DNA of 64,000 bases from the NCBI RefSeq assembly GCF_014199305.1, contig NZ_JACIJK010000001.1, forward strand, positions 124,001 through 188,000. The letters are read 5' to 3'. The DNA is from Sphingomonas aerophila. GTDB taxonomy: Bacteria > Pseudomonadota > Alphaproteobacteria > Sphingomonadales > Sphingomonadaceae. A program made the translations under genes and the position numbers. Of the stretch, positions 63,127-64,000 are shown piece after piece. Under the pieces are notes generated by a model that worked only from the letters and a program-made list of their open reading frames with translations, ran no database searches and had not been told where the DNA came from. Position 1 is the first letter of the stretch, and each line of letters starts with the position of its first letter.

Positions 63127-63272
63127 CCGTCAACAACGTCGCGTTAACCCTAGCGCCGCCACGGAGAAAGCGGCAGGCCCCTCTTGGCTTGCCGAGCGCC
63201 GCCCGGCGCGGCTAGGAAATCAAGACGAGAGTGCCCGGCCGTGCGGAGTCGCCGGCGGGTTGGGGGATCAAG

Positions 63273-64000
63273 ATGAAGGCGACGATCGAACGCGCAACCC
63301 TGCTCAAGGGGCTGAGCCACGTCCAATCGGTGGTGGAACGGCGCAATACCATCCCCATCCTGTCCAACGTGCTGCTGGAAGCGACCGAGTCGGGCGCGCT
63401 GCGCATGATGGCAACCGACCTGGACCTGCAGATCAACGAATCGGTGCCGGCGGCGGTCGACCAGCCTGGCTCCACCACCGTGTCGGCGCACACGCTGTTC
63501 GACATCGCCCGCAAGCTGCCCGAAGGCGCGCAGGTACAGCTCACCGTCGCCGAGGGGCGGATGAGCATCGTCGCAGGGCGCGCCCGCTTCAGCCTGGGGA
63601 CGCTGCCTCGCGACGACTTCCCGGTGATCGCAGAGGGCGAGTTGCCGACCGCGTTCGAGCTGCCCGCGGAGACGCTGAAGCAGATCATCGACAAGACCCG
63701 ATTCGCGATCTCCACCGAGGAAACGCGCTATTACCTCAACGGTATCTTCTTTCATGTCGCAGAGGACGGCGCAGAGCCGGTGCTGAAGGCGGCGGCGACC
63801 GACGGCCACCGGCTTGCCCGCGTAACGGTGAAGCGGCCCGAGGGCGCGGAGGCGATGCCCGACGTTATCGTGCCACGTAAGTGCATCGCGGAACTCCGCA
63901 AGCTGCTCGACGAGGTCGACGGATCGGTCGGCGTGTCGCTGTCGGGCACCAAGATCCGCTTCGACCTGGGCCAGGCGGTGCTGACGTCCAAGCTGATCGA
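63273..64000 (+). CDS. dnaN: DNA polymerase III beta subunit, sliding clamp (3' end outside window)
   Basis: The first 242 residues of the replication clamp: MKATIERATLLKGLSHVQSVVERRNTIPILSNVLLEA, then MATDLDLQINESVPA, GTLPRDDFPVIAEGE and FAISTEETRYYLNGIFFHV. These blocks are typical of the first two clamp domains. It forms a ring around DNA and binds polymerase. GGGGGA lies five bases before the ATG. No DnaA boxes or AT-rich origin-like sequence lie in the 146 bases upstream, where only a GC hairpin (63191-63212) is seen. The last codon is incomplete at the window edge. Confidence 0.97.
   Translation, partial: MKATIERATLLKGLSHVQSVVERRNTIPILSNVLLEATESGALRMMATDLDLQINESVPAAVDQPGSTTVSAHTLFDIARKLPEGAQVQLTVAEGRMSIVAGRARFSLGTLPRDDFPVIAEGELPTAFELPAETLKQIIDKTRFAISTEETRYYLNGIFFHVAEDGAEPVLKAAATDGHRLARVTVKRPEGAEAMPDVIVPRKCIAELRKLLDEVDGSVGVSLSGTKIRFDLGQAVLTSKLI

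Noticed and set aside
63127..63272. Replication origin next to dnaN
   Set aside because: No DnaA boxes and no AT-rich stretch were seen in the leader; dnaA is not adjacent. An origin elsewhere cannot be excluded.

Overview
The window reads as a chromosomal segment of a high-GC alphaproteobacterium of the order Sphingomonadales, most likely Sphingomonas or a close relative. This rests on gene content and protein style: 41-aa L36 and 55-aa L33 without zinc cysteines, DivK, DUF2093, DUF3572 and DUF6456 proteins, an RNase D-lptC-lptA-lptB-rpoN block, a long TonB-dependent receptor and a tandem M16 peptidase. Nearly all of the window is coding, with very short intergenic gaps. I see no insertion sequence, prophage, CRISPR array, rRNA or tRNA.

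Layout. 1-7.3 kb: a HAD hydrolase, rpmJ, a lipoprotein-peptidase-acetyltransferase operon, dienelactone hydrolase diverging from gpmA, kynA, and purE-purK. 7.3-17 kb: two small proteins, an exported M16 peptidase diverging from clpB, and a TonB-dependent receptor. 17-24.6 kb: xseA-DUF2093-M23 lipoprotein diverging from purD, a membrane-anchored helix-hairpin-helix protein, a DapF-like epimerase with DUF6456, an XRE/S24-like regulator and an AguB-type amidase. 24.6-34.3 kb: a pabB-pabC fusion, an aminotransferase, exported MsrA, PdeM, Kup, a two-domain retropepsin-like protein, rpmG, a GDT1-like membrane protein and Dps. 34.3-38.3 kb: ATP-dependent DNA ligase, glutaminyl cyclase and a type-B carboxylesterase.

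38.3-40.3 kb is the only gene-poor stretch (about 2 kb). It holds one small protein gene, a candidate decayed gene and a possible acidic micro-ORF. It is followed by a two-domain cold-shock protein with a glycine-rich tail, TerC, and the LPS-export block ending in rpoN (41-46 kb). 46-54.6 kb: a metallo-beta-lactamase-fold exonuclease, a 59-aa membrane protein, an Lhr-type helicase, divK, DUF3572, HAD, RidA, a FemAB-like protein and a polytopic membrane protein. 54.6-64 kb: argG, an EF-hand protein, a cyclopropane-fatty-acid synthase family protein, a flavin reductase-like protein, a TauE/SafE permease, an MFS transporter, rlmN, a small exported protein, a histidine phosphatase and the start of dnaN.

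Genes working together: purE, purK and purD in purine synthesis; LptC, LptA and LptB in LPS transport; and four separated genes (PdeM nuclease, ATP-dependent ligase, exonuclease, Lhr-type helicase) that form the known ligase-associated or Lhr-Core DNA-repair set. The last is the strongest system-level signal. The other points of interest are compact regulatory geometry (overlapping divergent start codons, a palindromic divergent leader), a variant DapF-like enzyme and several small membrane proteins. I did not find a clearly new multi-gene system.
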